The notes beneath the pieces were generated by a model. It did no database searches. It was not told the DNA's origin and saw only the letters and a program-made list of their open reading frames with translations. This document shows, piece by piece, positions 28,349 through 37,344 of a stretch of 64,000 bases of DNA. Source of the DNA: Bradyrhizobium sp. CCGB12 (GTDB taxonomy: Bacteria; Pseudomonadota; Alphaproteobacteria; Rhizobiales; Xanthobacteraceae); contig NZ_JANADO010000001.1 in NCBI RefSeq assembly GCF_024199845.1, positions 1,302,001-1,366,000 of the forward strand, written 5' to 3'. The position numbers and the translations under genes are program-made. Every line of letters starts with the position of its first letter. Position 1 is the stretch's first letter.

Positions 28349-29161
28349 TCAGCTCGCGGTGATGATGGTGCCGACATGCTCGCCCGCGAGTGCGCGGGTG
28401 AGGTTGCCGGGGACGAGGCCATTGATGATCTGCACCTCGCGGACGTGGCGGGAGGCGTTCAGCAGATCGAGCACCGGGAATTCCAGGATGGAGTCCTGCA
28501 AGCCCTTGGCCTTCATCTCCGCCACGGAGATCTTCGGGATGAAGGTCGCGTTCTTCGACGTCTTCGGGTTCGCCGTGTAGAGACCGTTCTCGTCCTTCAC
28601 ATAGATCATCGCCTTGCAGCCGAACTGTTCGGCGACGAGGAAGCATCCGGCATCGGTGCGGTAGGGCGGGATCACGCCCTCGGCCGCGGGCCGCATCCAC
28701 AGACTATAGGGTGGCATGCCGCTGAAGATCACCGCATTCACCTCGGCGAGGAACAGCGGTACCGACGAGAGCCCGGCGCTGGAGACGGCGGAGATGCCGT
28801 GCTTGGCGAGCAGCTGGCCGAGCATCGCCGCGTTCTGGTCCGCAACGGAAGCGCCGAGCTGCGACAATACGCCGGCCGGCAGGCGAAGGCCCGCGGCGAT
28901 CGAATACAGATGCCGCGCGCGGGTGCCGGCGCCGGTGCCGATCAGCAGCTTGTGCGCCTTGCGCGCGGCGACGATCTCCTCGACGACAGGATAGACCGCG
29001 GCGCGGCCGCGATCGATCATGCTCTGCCCGCCGATCTTGATCACGGTCGCGTCGGGCAGGATGCGGAAGTCCGAAGCCTTCTCCGCTGCGGCCACAAGCT
29101 GCGGGTCGGTCAACGAGCGCTGCATCAGCAGCCCTTCGAGCTCCGTGATCGTGTTCGACAT
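28349..29161 (-). CDS. mosB: Molybdenum storage protein, beta subunit
   Basis: 270 residues from ATG 29161 ([20 protein letters not shown]), the same length I recall for Azotobacter MosB. A second in-frame ATG at 29170 is possible. The fold is amino-acid kinase ([29 protein letters not shown]). [20 protein letters not shown] and [20 protein letters not shown] are near-diagnostic for MosB. Together with MosA it forms the heterohexameric cage that stores about a hundred Mo or W atoms for molybdoenzymes. It is the first gene of the pair, divergent from an NTF2-fold gene; I see no ModE-type palindrome in the 122-base gap. Confidence 0.93.
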   Translation of the reverse strand: MSNTITELEGLLMQRSLTDPQLVAAAEKASDFRILPDATVIKIGGQSMIDRGRAAVYPVVEEIVAARKAHKLLIGTGAGTRARHLYSIAAGLRLPAGVLSQLGASVADQNAAMLGQLLAKHGISAVSSAGLSSVPLFLAEVNAVIFSGMPPYSLWMRPAAEGVIPPYRTDAGCFLVAEQFGCKAMIYVKDENGLYTANPKTSKNATFIPKISVAEMKAKGLQDSILEFPVLDLLNASRHVREVQIINGLVPGNLTRALAGEHVGTIITAS

Positions 29162-29283
29162 CCGAGACATCCTGTCGTTTTCTGATGGCGGGACCCTTCG
29201 GTCCGAACCTGCAAATCTTGCTGTACTCTTCGGTCCATGGCAACAAGATGGCTGGGATTTAGCGGCCAAACATGGAGCAGGCA

Positions 29284-29742
29284 ATGACCCCGTTGCCACT
29301 TGCGAACAGCGAGATCGTGCAGTTTTTCCGCCAGTGGCTGGAAACCTTCGCGGGCTATGTCCGCGAGGTCGACTACGCCTCGGCGCGGCCGCTCTTTCAT
29401 CCCGACGTGCTGGCCTTCGGCACCCATAACGATGTCATCCCCGGGCTCGATCAATGGGTCTCGACGCAATGGGACAATGTCTGGCCGAAGACGGCCGACT
29501 TCCGTTTCGTGCTTGAGCAGACCTCGATCCTGGCATCTCCTGACGGCACGATGGCGACGGTGATCGCACCGTGGACGAGCACGGGCTATCACCCGGATGG
29601 CAGCGCGTTTCCGCGCCCCGGCCGGGCGACGATGGTGTTTTCAAAAAATGGCGATGGCTGGCTGTGCGTGCATTCCCACATGTCGCTCAATCGCGGTGTG
29701 CCGCAGGCGAGCCATGCCAATCGGCCGGTGAAGGCCTGGTAG
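29284..29742 (+). CDS. SnoaL/NTF2-like domain protein
   Basis: 152 residues from ATG 29284, favoured because GGAG at 29274-29277 lies upstream; ATG 29272 would add four residues. Segments such as FFRQWLETFAGYVREVDYAS, FHPDVLAFGTH and WVSTQWDNVWPKTADFRF, then GRATMVFSKNGDGWLCVHSH, fit an NTF2-like fold of the DUF4440/SnoaL_3 kind. The function is unknown. It is divergent from mosBA and convergent with the hydrolase gene, with a shared terminator. Confidence 0.7.
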   Translation: MTPLPLANSEIVQFFRQWLETFAGYVREVDYASARPLFHPDVLAFGTHNDVIPGLDQWVSTQWDNVWPKTADFRFVLEQTSILASPDGTMATVIAPWTSTGYHPDGSAFPRPGRATMVFSKNGDGWLCVHSHMSLNRGVPQASHANRPVKAW

Positions 29743-29777
29743 ATCGAAGCCGTCTGGCTTGTCATGTTCGAAAATGC

Positions 29778-29805
29778 AAAAGGCCCCGGACTTGTCCAGG
29801 GCCTT
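29778..29805. terminator. Bidirectional terminator
   Basis: AAAGGCCC and GGGCCTTT arms with an inner GGAC-TT-GTCC stem, one mismatch between them, lie between the convergent NTF2-fold and hydrolase genes. Confidence 0.88.
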
Positions 29806-29828
29806 TCGATTTCCAGTCGCTGCGCAGC

Positions 29829-30530
29829 TTACTCCGGCTGGCCGATGCTCACCTTCAGCGTGCCGACGCCGTCGACGCCGCATTCGAGCTTGTCGCCGGG
29901 CTGGAGCTGCGACACGCCGGCCGGCGTGCCCGTCATGATAATGTCGCCGGCGGCGAGCTTCACCTGCTGCGAAAGCTGCCAGATCGTCTCCGGCACGTTC
30001 CAGATCATCTGCTCTAGGTCGCCGGTCTGGGCTTCCTTACCGTTGACCGTGAGCCAGATCTTGCCCTTGGAGGGATGGCCGATCTTCGAGGCCGGCTGTA
30101 TAGCGGAAGCGGGCGCCGAGCCGTCGAACGACTTGCCGATCTCCCACGGCCGCTCCTTCTTGCGCGAGGCGATCTGGAGGTCGCGGCGGGTGAGGTCGAT
30201 GCCGACGGCGTAGCCATAGACGTGGTCGAGCGCCTTGTCGGCGGGAATGTTGAGGCCGCCGCTCTTCATCGCGACGATCAGCTCGACCTCGTGATGCAGA
30301 TCCTTGGTCAGCGGCGGATAGGGGATGGTGGCGCCGTCGGGCACCAGCATGTCGGCGTGCTTGGCGAAGAAGAACGGCGGGGCGCGCTCGTCATTGCCCA
30401 TCTCGCGGATGTGCTCGAGATAATTGCGGCCGACGCACCAGATGCGGCGCACCGGATAACGGCCGCTTTCCCCGACGACGGGAAGCGAAGCCTGGGTCGG
30501 AAGCGGGATGACGTAGGAGGCGGCGTTCAT
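29829..30530 (-). CDS. Fumarylacetoacetate hydrolase family protein, fumarylpyruvate hydrolase-like
   Basis: 233 residues, the length of single-domain FAH enzymes. YPVRRIWCVGRNYLEHIREM is the start seen in fumarylpyruvate/maleylpyruvate hydrolases, HHEVELIVAM carries the metal-binding Glu residues, and IIMTGTPAGVSQLQPGDKLE is the FAH signature. Such enzymes cleave a 1,3-diketone in the gentisate pathway of aromatic degradation. No gentisate dioxygenase or isomerase is adjacent, so the substrate is unproven. Confidence 0.85.
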   Translation of the reverse strand: MNAASYVIPLPTQASLPVVGESGRYPVRRIWCVGRNYLEHIREMGNDERAPPFFFAKHADMLVPDGATIPYPPLTKDLHHEVELIVAMKSGGLNIPADKALDHVYGYAVGIDLTRRDLQIASRKKERPWEIGKSFDGSAPASAIQPASKIGHPSKGKIWLTVNGKEAQTGDLEQMIWNVPETIWQLSQQVKLAAGDIIMTGTPAGVSQLQPGDKLECGVDGVGTLKVSIGQPE

Positions 30531-30565
30531 GAAGTGGTCTCGCTGCTCTTGAGGTGGAACGAACT

Positions 30566-32368
30566 CTATGCGGTTGCGCTGATCGGCGCCAGAGCGCCGG
30601 AATGGTGATGCTGCAGGCGGAAGAACGAGGCGTAGCGGCCGCCGCGGCGGAGCAGCTCGTCATGCCGGCCCTGCTCGACGATCTCGCCGCCCTCGACCAC
30701 CAGGATTGCGTCGGCGTGCATGATGGTGTGCAGGCGATGCGCGATCACGATGGTGGTGCGGTTCTGGCAGAGATGCTCGATCGCCTCCTGCACCTGCCGC
30801 TCGGACTCGGAATCGAGCGCGGCGGTGGCTTCGTCCAGAAGAATGATCGGCGCGTTCTTGATCAGCGCGCGCGCCACCGCGATGCGCTGGCGCTGGCCGC
30901 CCGAGAGCTGCGTGCCGTGCTCGCCGACCGGCGTGTCATAGCCGAGCGGAAAGCCCATGATGAAATCATGCGCGCAGGCCGCCTTCGCCGCCTCGATGAT
31001 CTTGTCCTCGCTCGCGCCCGGCCGGCCGAAGGCGATGTTGTTGCGGATGGTGTCGCGGAACAGATAGACGTCCTGGCCGACATAGGCGGTCTGCGCCCGC
31101 AGCGATTTGCGCGAGACCGCGGCGATCGACTGGCCGTCGATCACGATGTCGCCTTGTGTCACCTCGTAGAAGCGCAAGAGCAGCGCCAGCACCGTCGACT
31201 TGCCGCCGCCCGACGGGCCGACCAGCGCGGTGACCTTGCCGGGTTCGGCCACGAAGCTCATGCGGTTGAGCACGGTCTCGCCGGCGCGATAGGAGAAGCT
31301 GACGTCGCGCAGCTCGATCCGCGCATCGGTGAGTTTCAGCGCCGGCTTGTCGTCGTCGGAATGCTCGCTGGCCGGGCTGTCGATGATTTCGAGCAGCATG
31401 CGCGCGCCGACGAGCTGGCTGTTGAGGTCGATGTTGAGCCGCGCCAGCCGCTTCGCCGGCTCGGTCGCCATCAGGAACGCGGTCATGAACGAGAAGAACG
31501 CGCCCGGCGTGGCGTTGAGCGCAACCACGGCATAGCCGCCGTACATCAGGCAGCCGGCGACCGCGAAACCGCCGAGCATCTCCATCAGCGGGTTGGAGCG
31601 GTTGGCGACGCGGGCCATCTTGTTGGCATTGCGCTCGACGATCGCGATGTTCTCGTCGATGCGGCTCTGCATGGTGTCTTCGAGCGTGAACGCCTTGACG
31701 GTGCGGATGCCCTGCAGCGATTCCTGCATCGTCTCCAGGATGTCGGCGGTGCCGGTGAACTGGTTGTAGGCGAGGCCCTTGATACGCTTGACCAGCCTGC
31801 GCAGCACCAGCATCGCCGGCGGCACCGCGACGAGGCCGATGAACGACATCAGCGGGTCCTGCCATACCATCACGCCGATCATGGCGAGCAGCATCAAGAG
31901 GTCGCGCCCGATAGCGTTGACCAGCATGTTGAGGACGTCGGTGATGGATTTGGCGCCGGCGGTCAGCCGCGCCAAGAATTCAGACGAGTGCCGCTCGGAG
32001 AAGAAGCCGACGCTCTCGCTCATCAGCTTGGCGAACAGCTGGCGCTGGTTGGTGGCGAGGATGGCGTTGGAGATCTTGGTCAGGATGACCATGTGGCCGT
32101 AGGTCGCCACGCCCTTGATGAACAAGAGGATCACCGTGATGCCCGAGAACATCGCGATGCCCGGGATGTTCTTGTCGACATAGGCCTGGTTGATGACCTG
32201 GCCGAGCACATAGGTCGCGCCCGCGGTCGATCCGGCGGCAAGCGCCATCAGCGCAAAGGCGACGAGGTAGCGCCGCCAGTAAATGACCCCCTGTTCCATG
32301 ACCAGGCGGCGAATCAGGACCGCTGCCGCATAGGGATCGTCGGTGATTTTCTTTGGAAACTGGGCCAT
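30566..32368 (-). CDS. ABC transporter, fused permease and ATP-binding (MsbA-like exporter)
   Basis: 600 residues from ATG 32368 (MAQFPKKITDDPYAAAVLIR); the upstream extension to 32461 has no support. Residues 20-330 contain six membrane segments of a type I exporter. Residues 350-600 are the ATPase with Walker A GPSGGGKST, signature LSGGQRQRIAVARAL, Walker B IILLDEATAALD and switch His in VIAHRLHT. The half-transporter acts as a homodimer. Its place at the edge of an LPS gene region suggests lipid A-core or glycolipid flipping, but MsbA-type proteins also export drugs and peptides. Confidence 0.9.
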   Translation of the reverse strand: MAQFPKKITDDPYAAAVLIRRLVMEQGVIYWRRYLVAFALMALAAGSTAGATYVLGQVINQAYVDKNIPGIAMFSGITVILLFIKGVATYGHMVILTKISNAILATNQRQLFAKLMSESVGFFSERHSSEFLARLTAGAKSITDVLNMLVNAIGRDLLMLLAMIGVMVWQDPLMSFIGLVAVPPAMLVLRRLVKRIKGLAYNQFTGTADILETMQESLQGIRTVKAFTLEDTMQSRIDENIAIVERNANKMARVANRSNPLMEMLGGFAVAGCLMYGGYAVVALNATPGAFFSFMTAFLMATEPAKRLARLNIDLNSQLVGARMLLEIIDSPASEHSDDDKPALKLTDARIELRDVSFSYRAGETVLNRMSFVAEPGKVTALVGPSGGGKSTVLALLLRFYEVTQGDIVIDGQSIAAVSRKSLRAQTAYVGQDVYLFRDTIRNNIAFGRPGASEDKIIEAAKAACAHDFIMGFPLGYDTPVGEHGTQLSGGQRQRIAVARALIKNAPIILLDEATAALDSESERQVQEAIEHLCQNRTTIVIAHRLHTIMHADAILVVEGGEIVEQGRHDELLRRGGRYASFFRLQHHHSGALAPISATA

Positions 32369-32486
32369 CCGCAGTCCATTGACGGGGCAGGGCAGAGCCT
32401 GCCCGCGCGTCAGGGATCGATGGGCCTCTGTGCCCGCTAAAGCTAAGCTTTTCAAGCCCAATTAAGGGCTTGCGCAGGCGCGGAAT

Positions 32487-33500
32487 CTAGGCCGAGGCGG
32501 CGTGGCGGAGCTCGCCATGGCGCTCGCGGAACAGCTTGTCCTCCCAGGCCAGCGCGTGGGCCGCGATGGTCTCGAGGTCCTCGTATTGCGGCCTCCAGTC
32601 GAGCAGGCCGCGGATGCGGCTGGTGTCGGCGACCATGGTCATGATGTCGCCCGGCCGGCGCGGGGCGTATTGCACGGCGAAGCTGCGGCCCGAAACCCGG
32701 CGCACGGCGTCGATGGTCTCCAGCACGGAATAGCCGCGGCCATAGCCGCAATTGAGCGTCGTCGAGGCGCCGCCATTGCGCAAATAGGCGAGTGCCGAGC
32801 GATGCGCCTGCGAGAGGTCGGTGACGTGGATGAAGTCGCGGATGCAGCTGCCGTCCGGGGTCGGATAGTCGGTGCCGAACACGTCGATCTTGGCGCGCTG
32901 GCCGGTGGCGGCTTCCACCGCGATCTTGAGCAGATGCGTGGCGCCGACGGTGGCAAGGCCGATGCGGGCCTGCGGATCGGCGCCGGCGACGTTGAAGTAG
33001 CGCAAGGTCACGTATTGCATGCCGTAGGCGGCGGCGACGTCGTGCAGCATGATCTCGGTCATCAGCTTCGACGAGCCGTAAGGCGACAGCGGCCGCGTCG
33101 GGGCGTGCTCGGGCACGGGCACCTGGTCCGGATTGCCGTAGACGGCGGCGGTCGATGAGAAGATGAAGCGGCCAATGCCGCGTTTGACCGCGACGTTGAG
33201 CAGATTGCGCGCGGTCATGAAGTTGTTGCGGTAGTAGCCGAGCGGATCGCGCATCGAATCCGGCACGACCACGGAGCCCGCGAAATGAATGATGCTTTCG
33301 ATGTCGTGCTGCGCGATCACGCCCTCGAGCAGGTTCTCGTCGCCGGCATCGCCGATGAACAGCGGCACGCCTTCCGGCAGATAGGTGGAGAAACCTGTGG
33401 AGAGATCGTCGATCACGACGACGTCCTCGCCGGCTTCCGCCAGCGCCAGGACCGTGTGACTTCCGATATAGCCGGCGCCGCCGGTGACAAGCACAGTCAT
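32487..33500 (-). CDS. galE: UDP-glucose 4-epimerase
   Basis: 337 residues. GGAGYIGSHT (7-16) is the NAD-binding motif, Ser116 and Tyr141-xxx-Lys145 (PYGSSK) form the catalytic set, and YFNVAGADP is typical GalE. It interconverts UDP-glucose and UDP-galactose for polysaccharide synthesis. It is divergent from the core glycosyltransferase at 33626 with a 125-base shared promoter region. Another epimerase of the wider family is at 47524. Confidence 0.93.
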   Translation of the reverse strand: MTVLVTGGAGYIGSHTVLALAEAGEDVVVIDDLSTGFSTYLPEGVPLFIGDAGDENLLEGVIAQHDIESIIHFAGSVVVPDSMRDPLGYYRNNFMTARNLLNVAVKRGIGRFIFSSTAAVYGNPDQVPVPEHAPTRPLSPYGSSKLMTEIMLHDVAAAYGMQYVTLRYFNVAGADPQARIGLATVGATHLLKIAVEAATGQRAKIDVFGTDYPTPDGSCIRDFIHVTDLSQAHRSALAYLRNGGASTTLNCGYGRGYSVLETIDAVRRVSGRSFAVQYAPRRPGDIMTMVADTSRIRGLLDWRPQYEDLETIAAHALAWEDKLFRERHGELRHAASA

Positions 33501-33625
33501 GATCTCACCCGTCTTCGATCAACGCGCAAACTAGCGTCCGCGTGGTGAAGAGGGGGTATCGGCGCGGCTGAACTGGTCACTATGCTTAATGTTGCGTATA
33601 GGGACTTTGCGAAACGGAGCATGAC

Positions 33626-34663
33626 GTGGCGAATTTCCCCGGCGATCTCGACGTGATCGTGCCAAATCTGCACAGGCGCTATTCCGGGGTCACCGCGACC
33701 AACCGGATGGTGGCGCCGCGACTGGCAAGACTGTATCGCGCCGCCTGGTTCGGCTCGGATGCGCCGGATGGGATCGCGCGCCTCGACGTTGCGGATTTCC
33801 TGAAACTGTGGCGCCGCAAGGCGCCGCTGATCTGGCATGCCCGGCGCAACAACGAGATGATCGCAGGCGTCGCGTTGCGCGCGCTCGGCTGGCCGCTGAA
33901 ACTCGTGTTCACCTCGGCGGCGCAGCGTCATCACAGCTGGATCACGCGCTGGCTGATCCGCCGCATGGATGCGATCATCGCAACCAGCGACATCTCGGCA
34001 TCGTTCCTGAAAGTGAAGGCGACGGTGATCCCGCATGGCGTCGACACCGACGTCTACGCACCGCCGGCCGATCGCGCTGCTGCGTTCGCGGAAGCTGCGC
34101 TGCCGGGCCGCTACGCGATCGGCTGCTTCGGCCGCGTGCGCGCGCAGAAGGGCACCGATGTGTTCGTCGATGCGATGTGCCGGCTGCTGCCGCGCCATCC
34201 CGATTTCACCGCGGTCATCGTCGGTCAGGTCACGCCCGAGCAAACCCCCTTTGCGAGCGACCTGAAGCAGCGCATCGAGGCCGCCGGCCTGCAATCGCGC
34301 ATCGTCATCACCGGCGAGTTGCCGATCGAAGCGGTGCAGCGCTGGTATCAACGATTGACGATCTACGCCTTCACCTCACGCAACGAAGGTTTTGGCCTGA
34401 CGCTGATCGAGGCAATGGCGGCCGGCAGCGCTCTCGTCGCCGCACGTGCTGGCGCGGCTGAGCTCGTGGTCGAGGATGGCGTGAGCGGCGTGCTGATTCC
34501 GGCGGGTGATGCCGACGCGCTCGCTGCGGCGGTTGAGCCGTTGATGCAAGACGTTTCTTCTGCCACCGCGATGGGCGCGCGGGGGCGGGCACGCGTGCTC
34601 GCCCAGTTCAGTCTCGATGCCGAAGCGGCGCGGATCGGCGAGGTCTACCGTCCGCTGCTCTGA
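33626..34663 (+). CDS. Group 4 glycosyltransferase, LpcC-like LPS core transferase
   Basis: 345 residues from GTG 33626 with GGAG six bases upstream. VPNLHRRYSGVTATNRMVAP at the start resembles rhizobial LpcC, the mannosyltransferase acting on inner core Kdo. The GT-B C-terminal half contains IGCFGRVRAQKGTDVFVDAM and the nucleotide-sugar site FTSRNEGFGLTLIEAMAAGS with the E-x7-E pattern. It probably acts at the cytoplasmic face of the inner membrane. The donor sugar cannot be fixed from sequence alone. Confidence 0.8.
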   Translation: MANFPGDLDVIVPNLHRRYSGVTATNRMVAPRLARLYRAAWFGSDAPDGIARLDVADFLKLWRRKAPLIWHARRNNEMIAGVALRALGWPLKLVFTSAAQRHHSWITRWLIRRMDAIIATSDISASFLKVKATVIPHGVDTDVYAPPADRAAAFAEAALPGRYAIGCFGRVRAQKGTDVFVDAMCRLLPRHPDFTAVIVGQVTPEQTPFASDLKQRIEAAGLQSRIVITGELPIEAVQRWYQRLTIYAFTSRNEGFGLTLIEAMAAGSALVAARAGAAELVVEDGVSGVLIPAGDADALAAAVEPLMQDVSSATAMGARGRARVLAQFSLDAEAARIGEVYRPLL

Positions 34664-34899
34664 GCTGCCGGAGTCACCGGCCGCAACAAAAAGTCGCGAA
34701 ACAACCCCATGCACAGTAGCCGGAGCTAGCTGAATCAAGGGCTTGGCGGACATGCCATCTGTATTGCGGATTTTGCGAAATCCGGTTGACGCGTCGGGCA
34801 AAACACCGGCACGATGTCATCATTGGCGCAGCCCCGACGGTCTCAGGCCGTGATACCGGGACCATCCATCCAGGTCCCTTCAAGCCGTCGCGGTCGACT

Positions 34900-35295
34900 T
34901 CACATTGGGCAGCGCACATACGGCATTTGCATTGGCACCGGCCCCTTGGAGCTGAGTGTGATATTATTCTCTCCGGAGAATGTCAGGTCGAATGCCAGGT
35001 CTGAAATCGAGACGCCGTCCGAGCACGACGCGATTATTCGCATATTCGGCCCGTCATCATGCAGCGATTTGACCGTGCATTTTTCAAATGTGCCGGTTGC
35101 TTGCTTTCCCTGGATGATTAAACCGCCCGCGTGGAGATCAGCATCTTTCTTGAAGGCAAGCCTGTTGTTCTCTTTGGTGAATATTTGGCCACAGGCTGAG
35201 GCGTCGATTGTCCAAGCCCCGTTCAAATCCGCAGCCTGAATCGAGGCAGATTGCGTCGCGAGAAGTACCAACGTCACCAAAGGAATGGTCCTCAT
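34900..35295 (-). CDS. Secreted protein of unknown function
   Basis: 131 residues from ATG 35295 with GGAGAG upstream. Signal peptide MRTIPLVTLVLLATQSASIQ, cleavage probably after AADL is exposed (IQA-AD). The mature part has three cysteines (DASACGQIF, FEKCTVKS, IASCSDGV) and begins LNGAWTIDASACG, like small periplasmic lipocalin-like or surface proteins. Base composition is lower in G/C than neighbouring LPS genes. No family is recognised. Confidence 0.65.
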   Translation of the reverse strand: MRTIPLVTLVLLATQSASIQAADLNGAWTIDASACGQIFTKENNRLAFKKDADLHAGGLIIQGKQATGTFEKCTVKSLHDDGPNMRIIASCSDGVSISDLAFDLTFSGENNITLSSKGPVPMQMPYVRCPM

Positions 35296-35573
35296 GAAAC
35301 TCTCCGACCAAATGGTCAATACCGCTATATCAACCTCTTCAACACCGATGGGGTCGCAGCGAGACGTGGCCCTTCGTATCGGTTTCGAGCAGTATTTGGG
35401 TGCGGCGAATTGGCGAACCTTTGGTTGATCTAAGTCAATAAGCTCTGCGGAACACTCGTCTGCTTGAGGCAAAGCGTAGCGCGATGATGAGTGCGATCTG
35501 TCAGAACTGGAAAGGCCGCCTCATATGTCCGGCGGCCTTCGCGCTTGACGTGGTTTGCGGGGCGGCGCCCCGG

Positions 35574-35873
35574 CTAGAGATCAATGCTAACGGCGATGTT
35601 GCGGCCCTGTAGCTGGGCAATCTTCATTCCGTCAGCCTGTAACTGTGCGAACTCCGGGTCGTTTGCCACGGCTTCCTGCACTTTGCCGTAAACTTCCCAA
35701 TTGGAGTAGCGCGTCGAAACCAGCAACTCTCCTGCCCACTGGCCAGTGTGGAAGCGGGAGAGCCGAAGAAATTCGGCGCCGTGTTTCTCAAAGATTTTCT
35801 TCGCCTGCCTGACGATCTTGACCATTTCCTCGGGTTTGTCGGTCTTGAAGCGAGTGAATTGAACGATCGGCAT
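35574..35873 (-). CDS. Small alpha/beta-barrel-like protein of unknown function
   Basis: 99 residues, with GGAGGT immediately upstream of ATG 35873. MPIVQFTRFKTDKPEEMVKI and the later FHTGQWAGELLVSTRYSNWE suggest a dimeric ferredoxin-like barrel of the NIPSNAP/antibiotic biosynthesis monooxygenase type (a fold guess). G/C content is lower than in neighbouring LPS genes. It lies with the secreted protein in the 34.7-36.1 kb patch. Confidence 0.6.
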   Translation of the reverse strand: MPIVQFTRFKTDKPEEMVKIVRQAKKIFEKHGAEFLRLSRFHTGQWAGELLVSTRYSNWEVYGKVQEAVANDPEFAQLQADGMKIAQLQGRNIAVSIDL

Positions 35874-36135
35874 GGGCTACCTCCATCGTTGAGTAAACTG
35901 TCCAAGAGGCATGTATCGAGCGACGTTTGAGGAGCTAAACCTCTGTTCGAATCTCGATGAAGATTCGTCTTTGTCGACGTTACTTTGGTTCAGCGTTCGC
36001 AAGCGGCAGCGACGCTGCTTTTACTCCGCGAATGAACTGACAACGTCACTGACTAAAGCAGGCGGATGGAAAGACCTGCTGCTGGATTCGTTGCCAGTTG
36101 GCCGGCCAGGCCGCGTACCCATAGCGTCAATGAGT

Positions 36136-37185
36136 TCAAGCTCCGAGCACCCGCTGCGCAATCGCCACCACCTCGCTTGCCGCGATATCGCGCATGCAGC
36201 GGTGGTCGTTCATCTTGCAGATCGTGCTCTGGCAGGGCTGGCAGGACAGGATGCTCTTGTCCTGGACCACGGTCGCAGCAAGGCCGTTGAGGGGCGCCCA
36301 GAGATAGGGACTGGTCGGGCCGAAGATGCCCATGGTGGGCGTGCCCAGCGCGGCTGCGATGTGCATCAGGCCGGAATCGTTGGAGATGGCGACGCCGGCC
36401 GCGGCCATGGCGAGTACGCCGTTGCGCAGATCGTTGCCCGTGAGGTCGCGTACGCCCGGGCCGCCGGCGGCGACGATTTCCCGGGCGAGGCCCTTTTCCG
36501 CGGGGCCGCCGACCACCCAGACCTCCAGTCCGCGCTCGACCAGGAGCCGGGCGGCCTCGGGATAGGAGGTCCAGCGCTTGGATACGCCGACGGAGCCGGG
36601 GGCCAGCGCCACGGCCGCGCCGGCGCTGAGCCCATTGGCCTGCCGCCAGCGCACGATGTCCTCTGCGGGGACGCGGAGTTGCGGCACCGGCCATTCCGCC
36701 GGAAGGGGCGCGCCGTCGGGCTGGGCGAGGGCGGCGTTCTTGTCGATGAAGCGTGGCAGCTTCTTCTCGCCCCAGCGCCAGCGGTTGATGAGGCCGAAGC
36801 GGAATTCGCCGACAAAGCCGACCCGGTCGGGGATCCCGGCCAGCGCAGGCGCGATAGCCGCCTTCCAGGTCCGGGGCAGCACCAGGGCAGTGCCGTAGTT
36901 CCGCTCGCGCAGGAGCTTCGCCAGGCTGAACTGGCGGCCAATGGCGAGCCGGCCGCGCGGCAGGTCCCAGACGATCCCATTGCGGACGCCAGGCATGTAA
37001 TCGACCAGCGGGGCGCACAGCGAGGTGGTCAGGAGATCGACCGGCCGATTCGGCCAGCGCTCCTTCAGCACCCGCGCGACGGTGTGATTCCGGACGAAAT
37101 CGCCGATCCACATGTAGGGAATGATCAGGATCGGGCGCGTATCGTTCCGGTCTGCACGTCCACTAAATTGCGAATCTTGATTCAT
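36136..37185 (-). CDS. waaF: LPS heptosyltransferase (glycosyltransferase family 9)
   Basis: 349 residues. The GT9 pattern is clear: ILIIPYMWIGDFVRNHTVAR at the N-terminus, RNYGTALVLPRTWKAAIAPA and RVGFVGEFRFG in the first domain, ALAPGSVGVSKRW, then AISNDSGLMHIAAALGTPTM and the terminal FGPTSPYLWAP. It adds the second heptose to the LPS inner core from ADP-heptose. It is divergent from hldD, whose product makes the donor. No clear Shine-Dalgarno precedes ATG 37185. Confidence 0.92.
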   Translation of the reverse strand: MNQDSQFSGRADRNDTRPILIIPYMWIGDFVRNHTVARVLKERWPNRPVDLLTTSLCAPLVDYMPGVRNGIVWDLPRGRLAIGRQFSLAKLLRERNYGTALVLPRTWKAAIAPALAGIPDRVGFVGEFRFGLINRWRWGEKKLPRFIDKNAALAQPDGAPLPAEWPVPQLRVPAEDIVRWRQANGLSAGAAVALAPGSVGVSKRWTSYPEAARLLVERGLEVWVVGGPAEKGLAREIVAAGGPGVRDLTGNDLRNGVLAMAAAGVAISNDSGLMHIAAALGTPTMGIFGPTSPYLWAPLNGLAATVVQDKSILSCQPCQSTICKMNDHRCMRDIAASEVVAIAQRVLGA

Positions 37186-37344
37186 TCGTTAATAGGGCCG
37201 AAGAAAACTGATGTGGCGGTTCGGTTAGCCGCTCCGGGCCGGCAGGTAAAGCCGGCAGAGAGTCGATCCCAAAACGCTTACACTTTCGCAGACGATGCGC
37301 TACGGCAGGTGTCGGGCCGCAAAAAATTGGGCAGGGATTTCGGA

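Noticed and set aside
27507..28700. 397-codon version of mosA
   Set aside because: The first 122 codons are a shadow of mosB in another frame; the true MosA start is ATG 28334.
29171..29283. ModE operator upstream of mosB
   Set aside because: No ModE-type palindrome (TATATA-like arms) is seen; only a short GGACC-CTTC-GGTCC stem.
35911..37344. Upstream extension of the hldD frame by nearly 480 codons
   Set aside because: It runs antisense to waaF, shows no family resemblance and the known HldD N-terminus begins exactly at 37345.
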